Made by a program: the position numbers and the translations under genes
In this document: positions 54,994-63,872 of the stretch, piece by piece
Layout of the letters: each line of letters begins with the position of its first letter
Position numbering within the stretch: position 1 is the stretch's first letter
Notes under the pieces: generated by a model
What the model was told of the DNA's origin: nothing
The model's database searches: none
What the model saw: only the letters and a program-made list of their open reading frames with translations
Assembly: GCF_004792295.1 (NCBI RefSeq)
Contig: NZ_SRRY01000002.1
Span: forward strand, 558,001 to 622,000
Length of the DNA stretch: 64,000 nucleotides
Direction: 5' to 3'
DNA from: Pseudoalteromonas sp. MEBiC 03607
GTDB taxonomy: Bacteria; Pseudomonadota; Gammaproteobacteria; Enterobacterales; Alteromonadaceae

Positions 54994-55605
54994 ATGAAAT
55001 TACGCAGCGCGTTTACCAAGCTGTCATGTGCTTCGGCCTTTGCTTTAGGCACGATGCTGACACTTTCGCCAGCAGCGAATGCAATGAAATTAAAACAACA
55101 AAATTTGCAACAGATGACGGTGGAATCACAAAGCATCATTTCAGGACGCGTAGTTAGTGTTACTGACGGTTTTGATAATAACCGCCCGTACACTGAAGTG
55201 ACCATTGAAGTTTCGTCTGATGCAAAAGGCAAAGTAAAAGAAGACTCAACTTATACATTTCGCCAGTTTGGTTTGATTAAGCCTCGTTCAATGGGTAATG
55301 GCAAAGTTTACTTAGGGGCTACACCTGAGGGATTTTCTAAATGGCGCGAAGGCGAGCAAGTGATTGCTTTTATGTATAAACCAGCATCTATTACAGGCTT
55401 TCAAACTACGGTAGGTCTGGCACAAGGTAAGTTTGTTGTACGTAACGGTAAGGTAGAAAATATTTTTGCTAATCAAGGCGTTTTTGAAGGGTTAGACACC
55501 AGTAAGTTGTCAGCTGAACAACAGAACCTTTTAACCACACCAGGTGCGGTTGATGTAGGTGTTTTTATGGATTTAGTGGGTAAACTATCTGGAGTGCAAC
55601 AATAA
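54994..55605 (+). CDS. Exported protein coupled to a matrixin-like protease
   Basis: 203 residues from ATG 54994, which has GAAGGAG at ideal spacing; the upstream start at 54979 is unneeded. A signal peptide (ends ANA) is followed by a beta-rich domain, with IISGRVVSVTDGFDNNRPYT, EVTIEVSSDAKG and EGEQVIAFMYKPAS, that looks OB-fold-like. No catalytic motif is visible. Its stop overlaps the protease start as TAATG, so the two are translated together; a role as chaperone, inhibitor or partner of the protease is plausible but unproven. Confidence 0.82.
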   Translation: MKLRSAFTKLSCASAFALGTMLTLSPAANAMKLKQQNLQQMTVESQSIISGRVVSVTDGFDNNRPYTEVTIEVSSDAKGKVKEDSTYTFRQFGLIKPRSMGNGKVYLGATPEGFSKWREGEQVIAFMYKPASITGFQTTVGLAQGKFVVRNGKVENIFANQGVFEGLDTSKLSAEQQNLLTTPGAVDVGVFMDLVGKLSGVQQ

Positions 55606-58226
55606 TGAAATTTTCAAGAATCGCAGCAGCATTAGCGCTAGCAACAGTATCAACCGGTGCATTAGCTGGCGGCCCTTTGTATATTCATGAACAAACTATG
55701 CAGCCTTACAAATGGGATACTTCAAATGGCAGTATTCCTGTTTGGACCGATGGTGGTCAGCTGATCAAAGACAAAGATGGTAATGATGTTGAAACATTTA
55801 GTGTGCTTGAAAAAGGTACCGTATTTAACATTGATGTTACCTTACCTGATGGCACTGTGATCCCAGCGAATACAGAGCTAGACCGTGACTATACTTTTTT
55901 AACAGTTGAGCAAGCAAATGCAGTGACAGCGAACGCTGTAAAAGAGTGGACTGATGTTGAAACATCAACATTTGAGATGTCTATTCAAGGCACAATCTTT
56001 GAAAAGACCGGCATTGCTGATGTAACAGCTGAAAATGTAGACCAAATTTATGGCGTTGAAAACGGCTATGGTTTTTGGGTTAACTACGACACCGACGGTG
56101 GAATTTTAGAAAACTATTTTGGTGTACCTCGCAATTCAGTGCTTGGTATTGCATTCCCAGAATGGGCTGATGAAGAAACAGGTGAAATATTAGAAGCCAC
56201 TGCGTTGATGAATGGCTGGTATGTTGATATTAACGATACTGACGGCACGCAAGTAGGTGGAGTATTTACCCATGAGTTCGGTCATGCGATTAATATGTCT
56301 CACTCTCAAGCAAATGGTCATTTAGTGTATATGTCGGCAAGCTATAGTCCGCAATACGATGGTGTGCCTGGTTGTGCTGGTGTAACTAAGTTTACCAGCT
56401 CAAGTATGCTAGATTTCTCAGCGATTGAAACAATGTTCCCGTTTATTAATGTTCGCTCAAGCGCAGGTTCTAATCAGCATACCATTAATGTAAAAGACGA
56501 TATTGTAAACATCTCTGATCTTTACCCAACAGCCGAGTACAAATCACAGTTTGGTAGCATTCAAGGCAAGCTTTTTACAAAAGAAGGCGTTGAGTACTCA
56601 GGTATTAACTTGATAGCTCGAAATCTTGATAATCCTTATGAAGATGTGATCAGTCAGCAGTCAGGTAATATGACTCAAGGTCGTATTGGACCTGATGGAT
56701 CATTTACTATTAATGGTTTAACTCCGGGTGCGCGTTATGCACTTTATACCCAAGAGATTAATGCTGGCGGCTACCCAACTCAGCAAACAAATATTCTGTC
56801 AGAAGCAGAGTATTGGAATGAAAATGAAAGTGCGGACCCAAGTACTGATAATGCATGTGCTTTAACTGAAATTGTTGTTTCAGCAGGCGAGACAAAGCAA
56901 GTTGAGATGATCTTTAACGGTTATCAAGACGGTATCCAATATACACCACTTATTTCAGCATTTGTTATGGACCACGCGAAAAATGGTAAGAAGGCGCTAG
57001 GAACAACGTCATCAGGTATCCCATTTTTATATGACAGCGCGACTAAGTCATTTGATACATTAGTTAGCCCTGATGGATACGCATTACTGAGCTCTACAAA
57101 TACTGCGATGAATAAAACTGCAACTAAAGCAGCAATCACCGCACATTTTAATGACAACGGAATTAAGCAAGGCGGTATCTGGGATATTAACTCAGGCCAC
57201 GTATCAATGCTTGAAGACTTGACGGGTAATAGCTGTGCGTTATCTAGCCAGCAAGGTTTTAGCTCGCAAAGCGTTTGGGATATGGATGATGCGGGTAAAC
57301 TTGTCGTAGGTAATACACGCTTCCCTTATGACGGAACTAACCGCTGTGCAGAAGGTGAAGGCGCTCGTTCTGTCGGTATGCCAACAGTATGGGATGTTAA
57401 AACAGGTAAGGCAACACTGTTACCAGGTACTAAGATGGTTGACCGTTCGTATGGTTCAGGTAAAGAAATCGCTCTAGTGGATGGTGATACCGAGATCCGT
57501 CGTACAGCATGGGCTCGAGCTGACCGTATATCAGGCAATGGTAAGACTATTACAGGTTCTACAAATGGCTTTACCCAAATTGCTTGGGTAAATGGCGAAC
57601 TTGTTGATACTCATACCGAGTTTGGTGCGATTGATAACTCAGTTATTTCTGTTGATGGTCGCTATGTTGCGTTTGGTGCAATTGAAAATCGTCGCGCTGT
57701 TGGCGTTAAAGTTTGGGACACAGTATCAAATACCACAGAGCAAATTGGTAGCCTGCGTTGGTGTGACAACATTCCAGCGGTAAGCTTTTGGACTAATTAC
57801 TGTGACCTAGGCTACAGCCATGAAGAGTTAGTTGAATTAGGTTTTGGCTTACCTTCAGTCATGGTACTTGATGCAAACGACGACTTGTCAGTAATTACGG
57901 GTCGTGCTGGTAGCCCATTAGCGGGCGGTTTTGTTGGCGCTATTTACCTTAAAGGTATTGGTTGGATGTCAACAGAAGAGTTCTTTGGTAAACAAGGCGT
58001 AACCGAAGCAAAAGGTATCTTAACCGATAACATGTTTGGTTTAAGTGCGAATGGCTCTGAGATTATGGCTGGTGTGGCTGGATTAACACTGTCAATCGAA
58101 ATTGATGCCAATAAAGCATTTGTATGTGATAACGGCCGCGACCGTGAGCTTAGCTTCCCTAAGCAAGTGGTTGAGGCAGTTAAACTAGGTGCTGAATTTG
58201 GTCGCTGCGCGCACTTAGATGACTAA
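55605..58226 (+). CDS. Large secreted matrixin-like zinc metalloprotease
   Basis: 873 residues. A signal peptide (ends GALA) precedes a catalytic domain. The zinc motif is HEFGHAINMSH: His223, Glu224, His227 and His233 (HExxHxxxxxH), with a probable Met-turn in SSSMLDFSAIE. This fits the metzincin/matrixin fold, with Asn in place of the usual Gly in the motif. After it come a carboxypeptidase-regulatory-like beta domain (about 320-440, IQGKLFTKEGVEYSGINLIA) and a C-terminal region of repeated HAF-like blades (GIWDINSGHVSMLEDL, TVWDVKTGKATLLPGT, KVWDTVSNTTEQIG). Probably secreted or surface-exposed; substrate unknown. A terminator follows. Confidence 0.88.
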   Translation: MKFSRIAAALALATVSTGALAGGPLYIHEQTMQPYKWDTSNGSIPVWTDGGQLIKDKDGNDVETFSVLEKGTVFNIDVTLPDGTVIPANTELDRDYTFLTVEQANAVTANAVKEWTDVETSTFEMSIQGTIFEKTGIADVTAENVDQIYGVENGYGFWVNYDTDGGILENYFGVPRNSVLGIAFPEWADEETGEILEATALMNGWYVDINDTDGTQVGGVFTHEFGHAINMSHSQANGHLVYMSASYSPQYDGVPGCAGVTKFTSSSMLDFSAIETMFPFINVRSSAGSNQHTINVKDDIVNISDLYPTAEYKSQFGSIQGKLFTKEGVEYSGINLIARNLDNPYEDVISQQSGNMTQGRIGPDGSFTINGLTPGARYALYTQEINAGGYPTQQTNILSEAEYWNENESADPSTDNACALTEIVVSAGETKQVEMIFNGYQDGIQYTPLISAFVMDHAKNGKKALGTTSSGIPFLYDSATKSFDTLVSPDGYALLSSTNTAMNKTATKAAITAHFNDNGIKQGGIWDINSGHVSMLEDLTGNSCALSSQQGFSSQSVWDMDDAGKLVVGNTRFPYDGTNRCAEGEGARSVGMPTVWDVKTGKATLLPGTKMVDRSYGSGKEIALVDGDTEIRRTAWARADRISGNGKTITGSTNGFTQIAWVNGELVDTHTEFGAIDNSVISVDGRYVAFGAIENRRAVGVKVWDTVSNTTEQIGSLRWCDNIPAVSFWTNYCDLGYSHEELVELGFGLPSVMVLDANDDLSVITGRAGSPLAGGFVGAIYLKGIGWMSTEEFFGKQGVTEAKGILTDNMFGLSANGSEIMAGVAGLTLSIEIDANKAFVCDNGRDRELSFPKQVVEAVKLGAEFGRCAHLDD

Positions 58227-58248
58227 TCGTTTATTTTGTTAAGCGCAT

Positions 58249-58272
58249 AAGACCCACTGAAAAGTGGGTCTT
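58249..58272 (+). terminator. Terminator of the protease operon
   Basis: Perfect 10-bp stem AAGACCCACT / AGTGGGTCTT with a GAAA loop, followed by TATTTTAATTTTT, 22 bp after the protease stop. Confidence 0.88.
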
Positions 58273-58305
58273 TATTTTAATTTTTACAGTATCAAAGAGT
58301 TTTCA

Positions 58306-58791
58306 ATGTTTAAAAGAATCCCACTCTATGCTGCCGCCTTGTTGTTAAGCTTTACTTCTTTTAATGGATGGGCACAATCAAACCCAACAACAGATAACTA
58401 CCAAGATAAAAGTGAATTTCCCAGCGAATTAATGACTGTATGGGAATTAGATGCGCCGGCATCGATAGAATATGCGAAAAAGTCAGCAAATTGGAATGAC
58501 AGCTTCGCCAAACTTATGACTAAGTTAATAGCGACAAATAAAAATGTTAGGTATCAATTTGAGAATAATAGCCTAATAAGCTTTTATAATGACTCTCGGC
58601 AACAGCTCGCTATTCACTTAAATAAACAAACTACGCGCTTTTATCTATTTGAGTTTCAGCAAGCAGGCAAGCCCGCTGAGTTGAAAATTGAAAAAGCCGC
58701 AGGGGGGCGTATTAATATGCAAGCTGACGGTTTACTTGGCTATCAGTTTTTACTTTGGAAAAAGCGCAGAGAGCGTTTATCAGGAGTTTAA
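58306..58791 (+). CDS. Exported protein of unknown function
   Basis: 161 residues from ATG 58306, which starts a signal peptide (ends NGWAQ); the earlier in-frame GTG at 58264 lies within the terminator stem and is rejected. The mature part is mixed helix and strand (RYQFENNSLISFYNDSRQQ, TRFYLFEFQQAGKPAELKI). Not recognised. It lies just after the protease operon but beyond its terminator, so shared function is only possible. Confidence 0.72.
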   Translation: MFKRIPLYAAALLLSFTSFNGWAQSNPTTDNYQDKSEFPSELMTVWELDAPASIEYAKKSANWNDSFAKLMTKLIATNKNVRYQFENNSLISFYNDSRQQLAIHLNKQTTRFYLFEFQQAGKPAELKIEKAAGGRINMQADGLLGYQFLLWKKRRERLSGV

Positions 58792-58835
58792 GGTTATAAC
58801 TTTAATGAGAATAGCTTGTCAGTCGACTTTGCTAT

Positions 58836-58863
58836 AAAGGTGACCATCTTACGGTCACTTTTT
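58836..58863 (+). terminator. Terminator after the exported-protein gene
   Basis: GTGACC/GGTCAC stem extended by a G-T pair and three A-T pairs, followed by a T run, 45 bp beyond the stop. Confidence 0.75.
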
Positions 58864-58900
58864 GCTTTAGACATCATTGTATTCATATGCATGCTATGTA

Positions 58901-59002
58901 ATACCAATCCGCAATAATACTTAAACATTTTGAAGCATCAAACCTGTCGCTAACAAGGTTTTATTGCCTCAAAAGAGATCCCTTAATTAAGCGTATTGGT
59001 AT
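58901..59002. repeat. 102-bp MITE-like element with ATACCAAT ends
   Basis: Ends ATACCAATCCGC (58901-58912) and GCGTATTGGTAT (58991-59002) form 12-bp terminal inverted repeats with one mismatch; the interior is non-coding. ATACCAAT-ended small repeats are common between genes in Pseudoalteromonas (recollection, not searched). No clear target duplication. The rest of 58792-59136 holds the preceding terminator and the trhP promoter region. Confidence 0.5.
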
Positions 59003-59136
59003 AACCGTGCTGCTGAGTTTTATTGAATCATGATCTAGATCAATAAAATTACTGGGCAGATTATTATACTCCCGCGCTTCATTATCGTATTAATTCATGC
59101 AACCGACTTGTACTCGGTTCGATGTATGGAGCTTTC

Positions 59137-60522
59137 ATGTCGTCACCTATTTTGACCCCTCGTCCTTTTACGCCTGAGTTGTTATCACCTGCAGGTAGTT
59201 TAAAGAATATGCGTTATGCCTTTGCCTATGGTGCAGATGCTGTTTACGCTGGGCAACCTCGTTATAGTCTTCGTGTTCGAAACAATGAGTTTGACCTAGA
59301 TAACCTGCAAATCGGTATTAACGAAGCGCACGCGCAAAATAAAAAATTGTATGTGGTGTCGAACATTGCTCCTCACAATGCCAAAGTTAAATCGTACCTA
59401 CGCGATATTGAGCCAGTCATTGCGATGCAGCCTGATGCACTGATCATGTCTGATCCTGGGCTTATCATGTTGGTGCGTGAAAAGTGGCCAGACATGCCGA
59501 TTCACTTATCTGTGCAAGCGAATGCAGTAAACTATGCCACAGTGAACTTTTGGGCTCAGCAGGGTATTGAGCGAGTTATTTTATCGCGTGAATTATCGCT
59601 TGAAGAAATCGCTGAAATTCGTGAACTATGCCCAAATACAGAACTTGAAGTGTTTGTTCACGGTGCACTATGTATGGCGTACTCTGGCCGTTGTTTGTTA
59701 TCAGGTTATATTAATAAACGCGATCCAAACCAAGGCACTTGCACTAATGCATGTCGTTGGAATTACGATGTGAAACCCGGCACCGAAAATGAAACCGGCG
59801 AAATGGTGCATAAAATCGACCCTAAAGCGGTGATCCCAACACTTGGTGATGGTGCACCAAGTAACGAAGTATTTATGCTTGAAGAGCAAGGCCGTCCTGG
59901 CGAGTACATGCCTGCTTTTGAAGACGAGCATGGTACTTACATTATGAACTCAAAAGACTTACGTGCAGTTCAATATGTTGATCAGCTTACAAAAATGGGC
60001 GTGCATAGTTTAAAAATTGAAGGCCGAACTAAGTCTTTCTACTATGTTGCTCGTACTGCGCAAGTATATCGTAAAGCCATAGATGATGCGGTTGCTGGTC
60101 GCCCATTTGATGCAAACTTATTTAAAACTCTCGAAAACTTAGCACACCGTGGTTATACCGAAGGGTTTTTAAAACGCCATGCACATCAAGACTATCAAAA
60201 CTATGAGTACGGTCATTCGGTATCAGATAAACAGCAGTTTGTGGGTGAGGTATTAGGCCGCAACGATAATGGCTTAGTTGAAATTGATGTAAAAAATAAA
60301 TTCTGTACTGGTCACTCACTAGAGCTTATGACGCCAAAAGGGAATATCAACTTCAAGCTAGATTTTATGGAAAACAAAAAAGGCGAAGCCATTAGCGATG
60401 CAAAAGGCTCAGGCCATATTGTTAAAATTCCTCTGCCAGAAGATATCGATTTAGATCACGCAATTTTGATGCGCAATCTTGATGCTAACCAAGATACGCG
60501 TAATCCTTTTAAAACAGCCTAA
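59137..60522 (+). CDS. trhP: tRNA hydroxylation protein TrhP (YegQ, U32 family)
   Basis: 461 residues. The U32 family member needed for 5-hydroxyuridine formation at tRNA position 34, using prephenate-linked chemistry in E. coli. Nearly every E. coli YegQ landmark is present: PELLSPAGSLKNMRYAFAYG, GADAVYAGQPRYSLRVRN, SVQANAVNYATVNFW, and the cysteine cluster CMAYSGRCLLSGY ... GTCTNACRW that holds an iron-sulfur cluster. ATG 59137 has GGAG at 6-nt spacing and is preferred over ATG 59122. The N terminus carries a small extension (SSPILTPRPFT). Confidence 0.95.
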   Translation: MSSPILTPRPFTPELLSPAGSLKNMRYAFAYGADAVYAGQPRYSLRVRNNEFDLDNLQIGINEAHAQNKKLYVVSNIAPHNAKVKSYLRDIEPVIAMQPDALIMSDPGLIMLVREKWPDMPIHLSVQANAVNYATVNFWAQQGIERVILSRELSLEEIAEIRELCPNTELEVFVHGALCMAYSGRCLLSGYINKRDPNQGTCTNACRWNYDVKPGTENETGEMVHKIDPKAVIPTLGDGAPSNEVFMLEEQGRPGEYMPAFEDEHGTYIMNSKDLRAVQYVDQLTKMGVHSLKIEGRTKSFYYVARTAQVYRKAIDDAVAGRPFDANLFKTLENLAHRGYTEGFLKRHAHQDYQNYEYGHSVSDKQQFVGEVLGRNDNGLVEIDVKNKFCTGHSLELMTPKGNINFKLDFMENKKGEAISDAKGSGHIVKIPLPEDIDLDHAILMRNLDANQDTRNPFKTA

Positions 60523-60529
60523 AGTAAAC

Positions 60530-60563
60530 ATGCGCTAAGTGAGTTTAAACTGACTTAGCGCAT
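60530..60563. repeat. 34-bp near-perfect palindrome after trhP
   Basis: Two 17-bp halves, ATGCGCTAAGTGAGTTT and AAACTGACTTAGCGCAT, are inverted copies with one mismatch and no spacer. It begins 8 bp after the trhP stop. It could act as a terminator for trhP, although no long T run follows. Confidence 0.6.
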
Positions 60564-60623
60564 ACATTTAATCTATATTATCAAGACATTGTCCTTTTGA
60601 GTTTCCTCTCTAATTATTTTAAT

Positions 60624-61544
60624 TCAGGGTATAAGTAAACGTTTCGAGTAGCGCACTAATATTCGTTTAAAATTGACCGTTTGAATTATCAAGCTAACGC
60701 TCACTAAGCCAATTCCAAGCCAGCCAATTTGCTGAAATTGCTCATTTAAAATCACAATAGCCAGTATGGTGGCGATGATAGGCTCAAGTAAAGTAATGAG
60801 CACGGCTTGGCTGGCCGCGATGGTTTTTAAGCCAATACTAAATAGCCAATAACCTAAAAACATCGGTACTATGGCCATGTAAAGCGCCACGCAGGTGTTG
60901 GTAACTGAGGCAAAAAGCGCATCTCCAGTGATCAATAACGAAGGCAAAAGCACACACGCAGCGCCGCCAAATAGGCTTGCCATAGTCGCTCTTGAATGAA
61001 CGCCGTTGCTAATTAAACGTTTGGCAACCCATGAATAACCTGCATAGGTAAGCCCTGCAATTAAGCCAAGTAAAATGCCGATGTTTTGGCTAAACAGCCC
61101 CTTAGCAGCAAGGTTATGTTCTTTACCTAACGCGATAAAGCCAATACCAATAGCACCAAAGCAAAAGCTGACTAGCCAGCGAGTTGCAATGGGCTTTTTC
61201 TCAATTAAGTATTCTAATAAGACGGTAAATAAAGGCGCGCTGGCAATCGAAACAACGGTACCAATTGCCACACCAGCACTATTCATTGAGGTATAAAATG
61301 CCAGCGGATAAATAGCCACACAAGCCGAGCCGAGTAAGGTTAGGCTGTAGTGCTTACGTAGTGCACTCGCATTGTTTATTAGCTGTTTTAGTGAGGTTAA
61401 ACAAAGTAATACGCCGCCAAACCCCATCGCAAACGCACCTATTGCAAAAGGGCTAATGTCTGGTGCAAAGCTTGCGGCTGTGCCTGTTGTGCCCCAAAAC
61501 ACACTGGCAACTAAAACGGCAATGGTCGCGATGGTATGGTTCAT
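60624..61544 (-). CDS. EamA-family (DMT) metabolite exporter
   Basis: 306 residues with ten membrane helices in two EamA repeats (VASVFWGTTGTAASFAPDIS in the first, GLTYAGYSWVAKRLI in the second, LITLLEPIIATILAIVIL near the end). Members export amino acids, purines or other metabolites. The AraC regulator gene lies upstream on the same strand, 98 bp away, and may control it. Substrate unknown. Confidence 0.92.
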   Translation of the reverse strand: MNHTIATIAVLVASVFWGTTGTAASFAPDISPFAIGAFAMGFGGVLLCLTSLKQLINNASALRKHYSLTLLGSACVAIYPLAFYTSMNSAGVAIGTVVSIASAPLFTVLLEYLIEKKPIATRWLVSFCFGAIGIGFIALGKEHNLAAKGLFSQNIGILLGLIAGLTYAGYSWVAKRLISNGVHSRATMASLFGGAACVLLPSLLITGDALFASVTNTCVALYMAIVPMFLGYWLFSIGLKTIAASQAVLITLLEPIIATILAIVILNEQFQQIGWLGIGLVSVSLIIQTVNFKRILVRYSKRLLIP

Positions 61545-61642
61545 TGATGATTCGCTTTAAATTTAAGATATCAAAAGCATAATCAAAATTGATGTGCAGT
61601 TTTTGACAAAAAGGACGGTTTTGTTGGCGTTTAAAACTAAAG

Positions 61643-62350
61643 TTATTTGTTGAATTTGCTCGGTGATAAACCAAAGAACTTTGAAAAACTGCGGCTAAAA
61701 GATGAAAGATCATTGTAACCAACTAACTCACTAATACGTTGTAGCGGGTAGTCGGTATGACTCAGCAAGGCTTGGGCTTTTTCCATTCGTTGTTTAGTTA
61801 CATAGTGCATGACAGTCAATCCTGTTTGTTGCTTAAACAGCAGTTTAAATTGTGTTGGGCTCAAACAGGCAATGCTGGCAAGGTGTTTGATATGAAGAGG
61901 AGTGCTTAGATGACTGTCAATATAAAGCAGTGCCTCACTAATTCGGCTGTCGACCTTTGGCTGCATAATTTGCTCAGTTAGCAGCAAATTGAAGGTGTTA
62001 AACATGGCAAGTTCTAATTCACGATTAACCGCTTGCTCAAGTTGCTTTGCCACAAACTGCAAAAATGCCCAAAGTGATTGATTAATAGCAAACACGCAGC
62101 GCTCAGCAGTGGCCAGGTTATCAGGTAGCATTGACATATCGGCCACCACAAATCGTGCCTCTGGCATTGCGGTAAACAGGTGTGTTTGCGAAGCTTTGAC
62201 AACCACGCATTCACCGGGGGCGACCTTACCTTGAAAATCACCCACACTAATAGCAATCACACCTTTTAAGGGCAGTACAAGTTGATGATAGTCATGGCTA
62301 TGACTAACAGGCTTAGTACTGTATGAGCGGATAGATAGGTTGCCTTGCAT
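61643..62350 (-). CDS. AraC-family transcriptional regulator (cupin sensor)
   Basis: 235 residues. An N-terminal cupin-like domain (HSHDYHQLVLPLKGVIAISV, GECVVVKASQTHLF) is followed by two helix-turn-helix motifs: IKHLASIACLSPTQFKLLFK and LQRISELVGYNDLSSFSRSF. Probably regulates the adjacent EamA exporter gene. Confidence 0.9.
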   Translation of the reverse strand: MQGNLSIRSYSTKPVSHSHDYHQLVLPLKGVIAISVGDFQGKVAPGECVVVKASQTHLFTAMPEARFVVADMSMLPDNLATAERCVFAINQSLWAFLQFVAKQLEQAVNRELELAMFNTFNLLLTEQIMQPKVDSRISEALLYIDSHLSTPLHIKHLASIACLSPTQFKLLFKQQTGLTVMHYVTKQRMEKAQALLSHTDYPLQRISELVGYNDLSSFSRSFSKFFGLSPSKFNK

Positions 62351-62412
62351 CGTTTTGTGATAACCATTTTTTGAATAACGCTATTATGCCTGTTTGCTAG
62401 GGATGATCAATT

Positions 62413-63015
62413 TTAGGCCAATAACGGTGTCAGCACATGCTCGTAGGCAATCATTAGCGCGACATAAACCAACAAAACAGCCATCAGTTTATTAAACACA
62501 TTAAAAATACCCGGCCGTGATACTTGTTTGCCAAGCACCAAGCCCGCTAACGAGTAACTTGTAGGCGCACCAAAGGCAAGAATGGCTAAAATAAGAGACC
62601 AAAATACGATTGCAGCGCCGGTAATATCTGCACTTGGGAACTGAATCGTAGCAATTGGCAGAGTAGCCACCAAGGCTTTTGGATTTAATAGCTGCATAAA
62701 CAGGCCATCGAAAAAGCTAAGTGATGCATCAGCAGACGTATCACTCACCTGTACTTTTGCTTTTGCAACCTTCCAAGCAATGTACAAAATATAGCCGCAA
62801 CCAATTAAGCTCACATAAGGCAAAAACTGCGGATTGATCACTTGTAAGCCAAGGTAGCCAAGCAGTACAAATAAGATAAACATCGCGCTACCCACACCGA
62901 TAAAAAATCCAAGGTGTGAACGAGTTTGTTTATTTAAGCCGCTGCTTAAACCAAGTAAATTGATTGGCCCAGGGGTGTACATAATGCCAATAGCATATGC
63001 AAAGATATCTGCCAT
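62413..63015 (-). CDS. LysE/RhtB-family amino-acid exporter
   Basis: 200 residues with about six membrane helices. The N-terminal GIMYTPGPINLLGLSSGL is the RhtB/LysE signature, and NPKALVATLPIATIQFP the second conserved loop. Exports amino acids or homoserine-like compounds. The AraC-family gene lies 26 bp upstream on the same strand, so the two probably form one transcript. Confidence 0.93.
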   Translation of the reverse strand: MADIFAYAIGIMYTPGPINLLGLSSGLNKQTRSHLGFFIGVGSAMFILFVLLGYLGLQVINPQFLPYVSLIGCGYILYIAWKVAKAKVQVSDTSADASLSFFDGLFMQLLNPKALVATLPIATIQFPSADITGAAIVFWSLILAILAFGAPTSYSLAGLVLGKQVSRPGIFNVFNKLMAVLLVYVALMIAYEHVLTPLLA

Positions 63016-63041
63016 AACAGCTCCAAATCAGTAATTTAGCT

Positions 63042-63872
63042 CTATCTACGAGCCCATTGCAGTTGAAATTGTTTTGGTGTCATACCGAATACTCGTTTGA
63101 AGTTACGATTGAGGTGGCTGGCATCTGCAAAGCCAGATTCAACCGCCACGCTGGTGGCATCGCGGCCAACTTGTAACGCTCTACGGGCATAATTAATACG
63201 ACAGTTCAAAACATATTGATGTGGAGTAATACCGAAGTGCTCGCGAAAGCGGCGGATAAAATGAAACTTAGACATAGTGGCAGCATGGGCAATGTCATCA
63301 ATAGCAATGTCATTGTCGATATTTGCCAAAATGTAGTCTTTTGCGCGCAGTAGTAAGCTATCAACACGGGTGCTTAAAGTTGGCAAATCGAGGCTGCCGT
63401 TGAGCCTTACTAAAGACTGCGCCATTTGCAATAGCGCAGCTTCTCGCTCTATTTTGCTCGTGCTATTGGTTTGTAAAAGCCTCGATAAGTTAATCACTTG
63501 ATTACGCAGTAATGGATCAGCATACAAGGTGTTTGCCATACGTAATGTGCAATCTTGCTTATACCCTAGCGCTTTGAACAAAGGCTGAAATTCATCGGGA
63601 TGAATGTACAGCATTAGATACTCTAGGTTTTGCTCAGTGCCAGAGTGACCATCGTGAATATCTTCAGGATTAAACAAAATGACATTGCCAGGTACGCTTT
63701 TATAAAACGCATTACGACAAAAGAAATCTTGCCGCCCCTGTAGAGTAATGCCAATTGAATACTCTTCGTGAGCATGTTTTGCATAGGTAAAATCACTCAT
63801 AGTCGCAGTCAACATCGAGATGCTCTGATGCTGTTCGTTGTTAATGTACTTAAAGTGATTGTCTTTGCTCAC
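63042..63872 (-). CDS. AraC-family transcriptional regulator linked to the LysE exporter
   Basis: 276 residues. An N-terminal AraC-binding cupin domain (HAHEEYSIGITLQGRQDFF, PGNVILFNPEDIHDGHSG) and a C-terminal double helix-turn-helix (IDDIAHAATMSKFHFIRRFR; ATSVAVESGFADASHLNRNF). This type commonly sits directly before LysE-family exporters and senses the exported amino acid. The final 128 bp of the window hold its promoter region and nothing else I can identify. Confidence 0.92.
   Translation of the reverse strand: MSKDNHFKYINNEQHQSISMLTATMSDFTYAKHAHEEYSIGITLQGRQDFFCRNAFYKSVPGNVILFNPEDIHDGHSGTEQNLEYLMLYIHPDEFQPLFKALGYKQDCTLRMANTLYADPLLRNQVINLSRLLQTNSTSKIEREAALLQMAQSLVRLNGSLDLPTLSTRVDSLLLRAKDYILANIDNDIAIDDIAHAATMSKFHFIRRFREHFGITPHQYVLNCRINYARRALQVGRDATSVAVESGFADASHLNRNFKRVFGMTPKQFQLQWARR

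Noticed and set aside
54994..58791. Treating the exported protein at 58306-58791 as a third gene of the protease operon
   Set aside because: A strong terminator lies between it and the protease gene, so operon membership is not supported.
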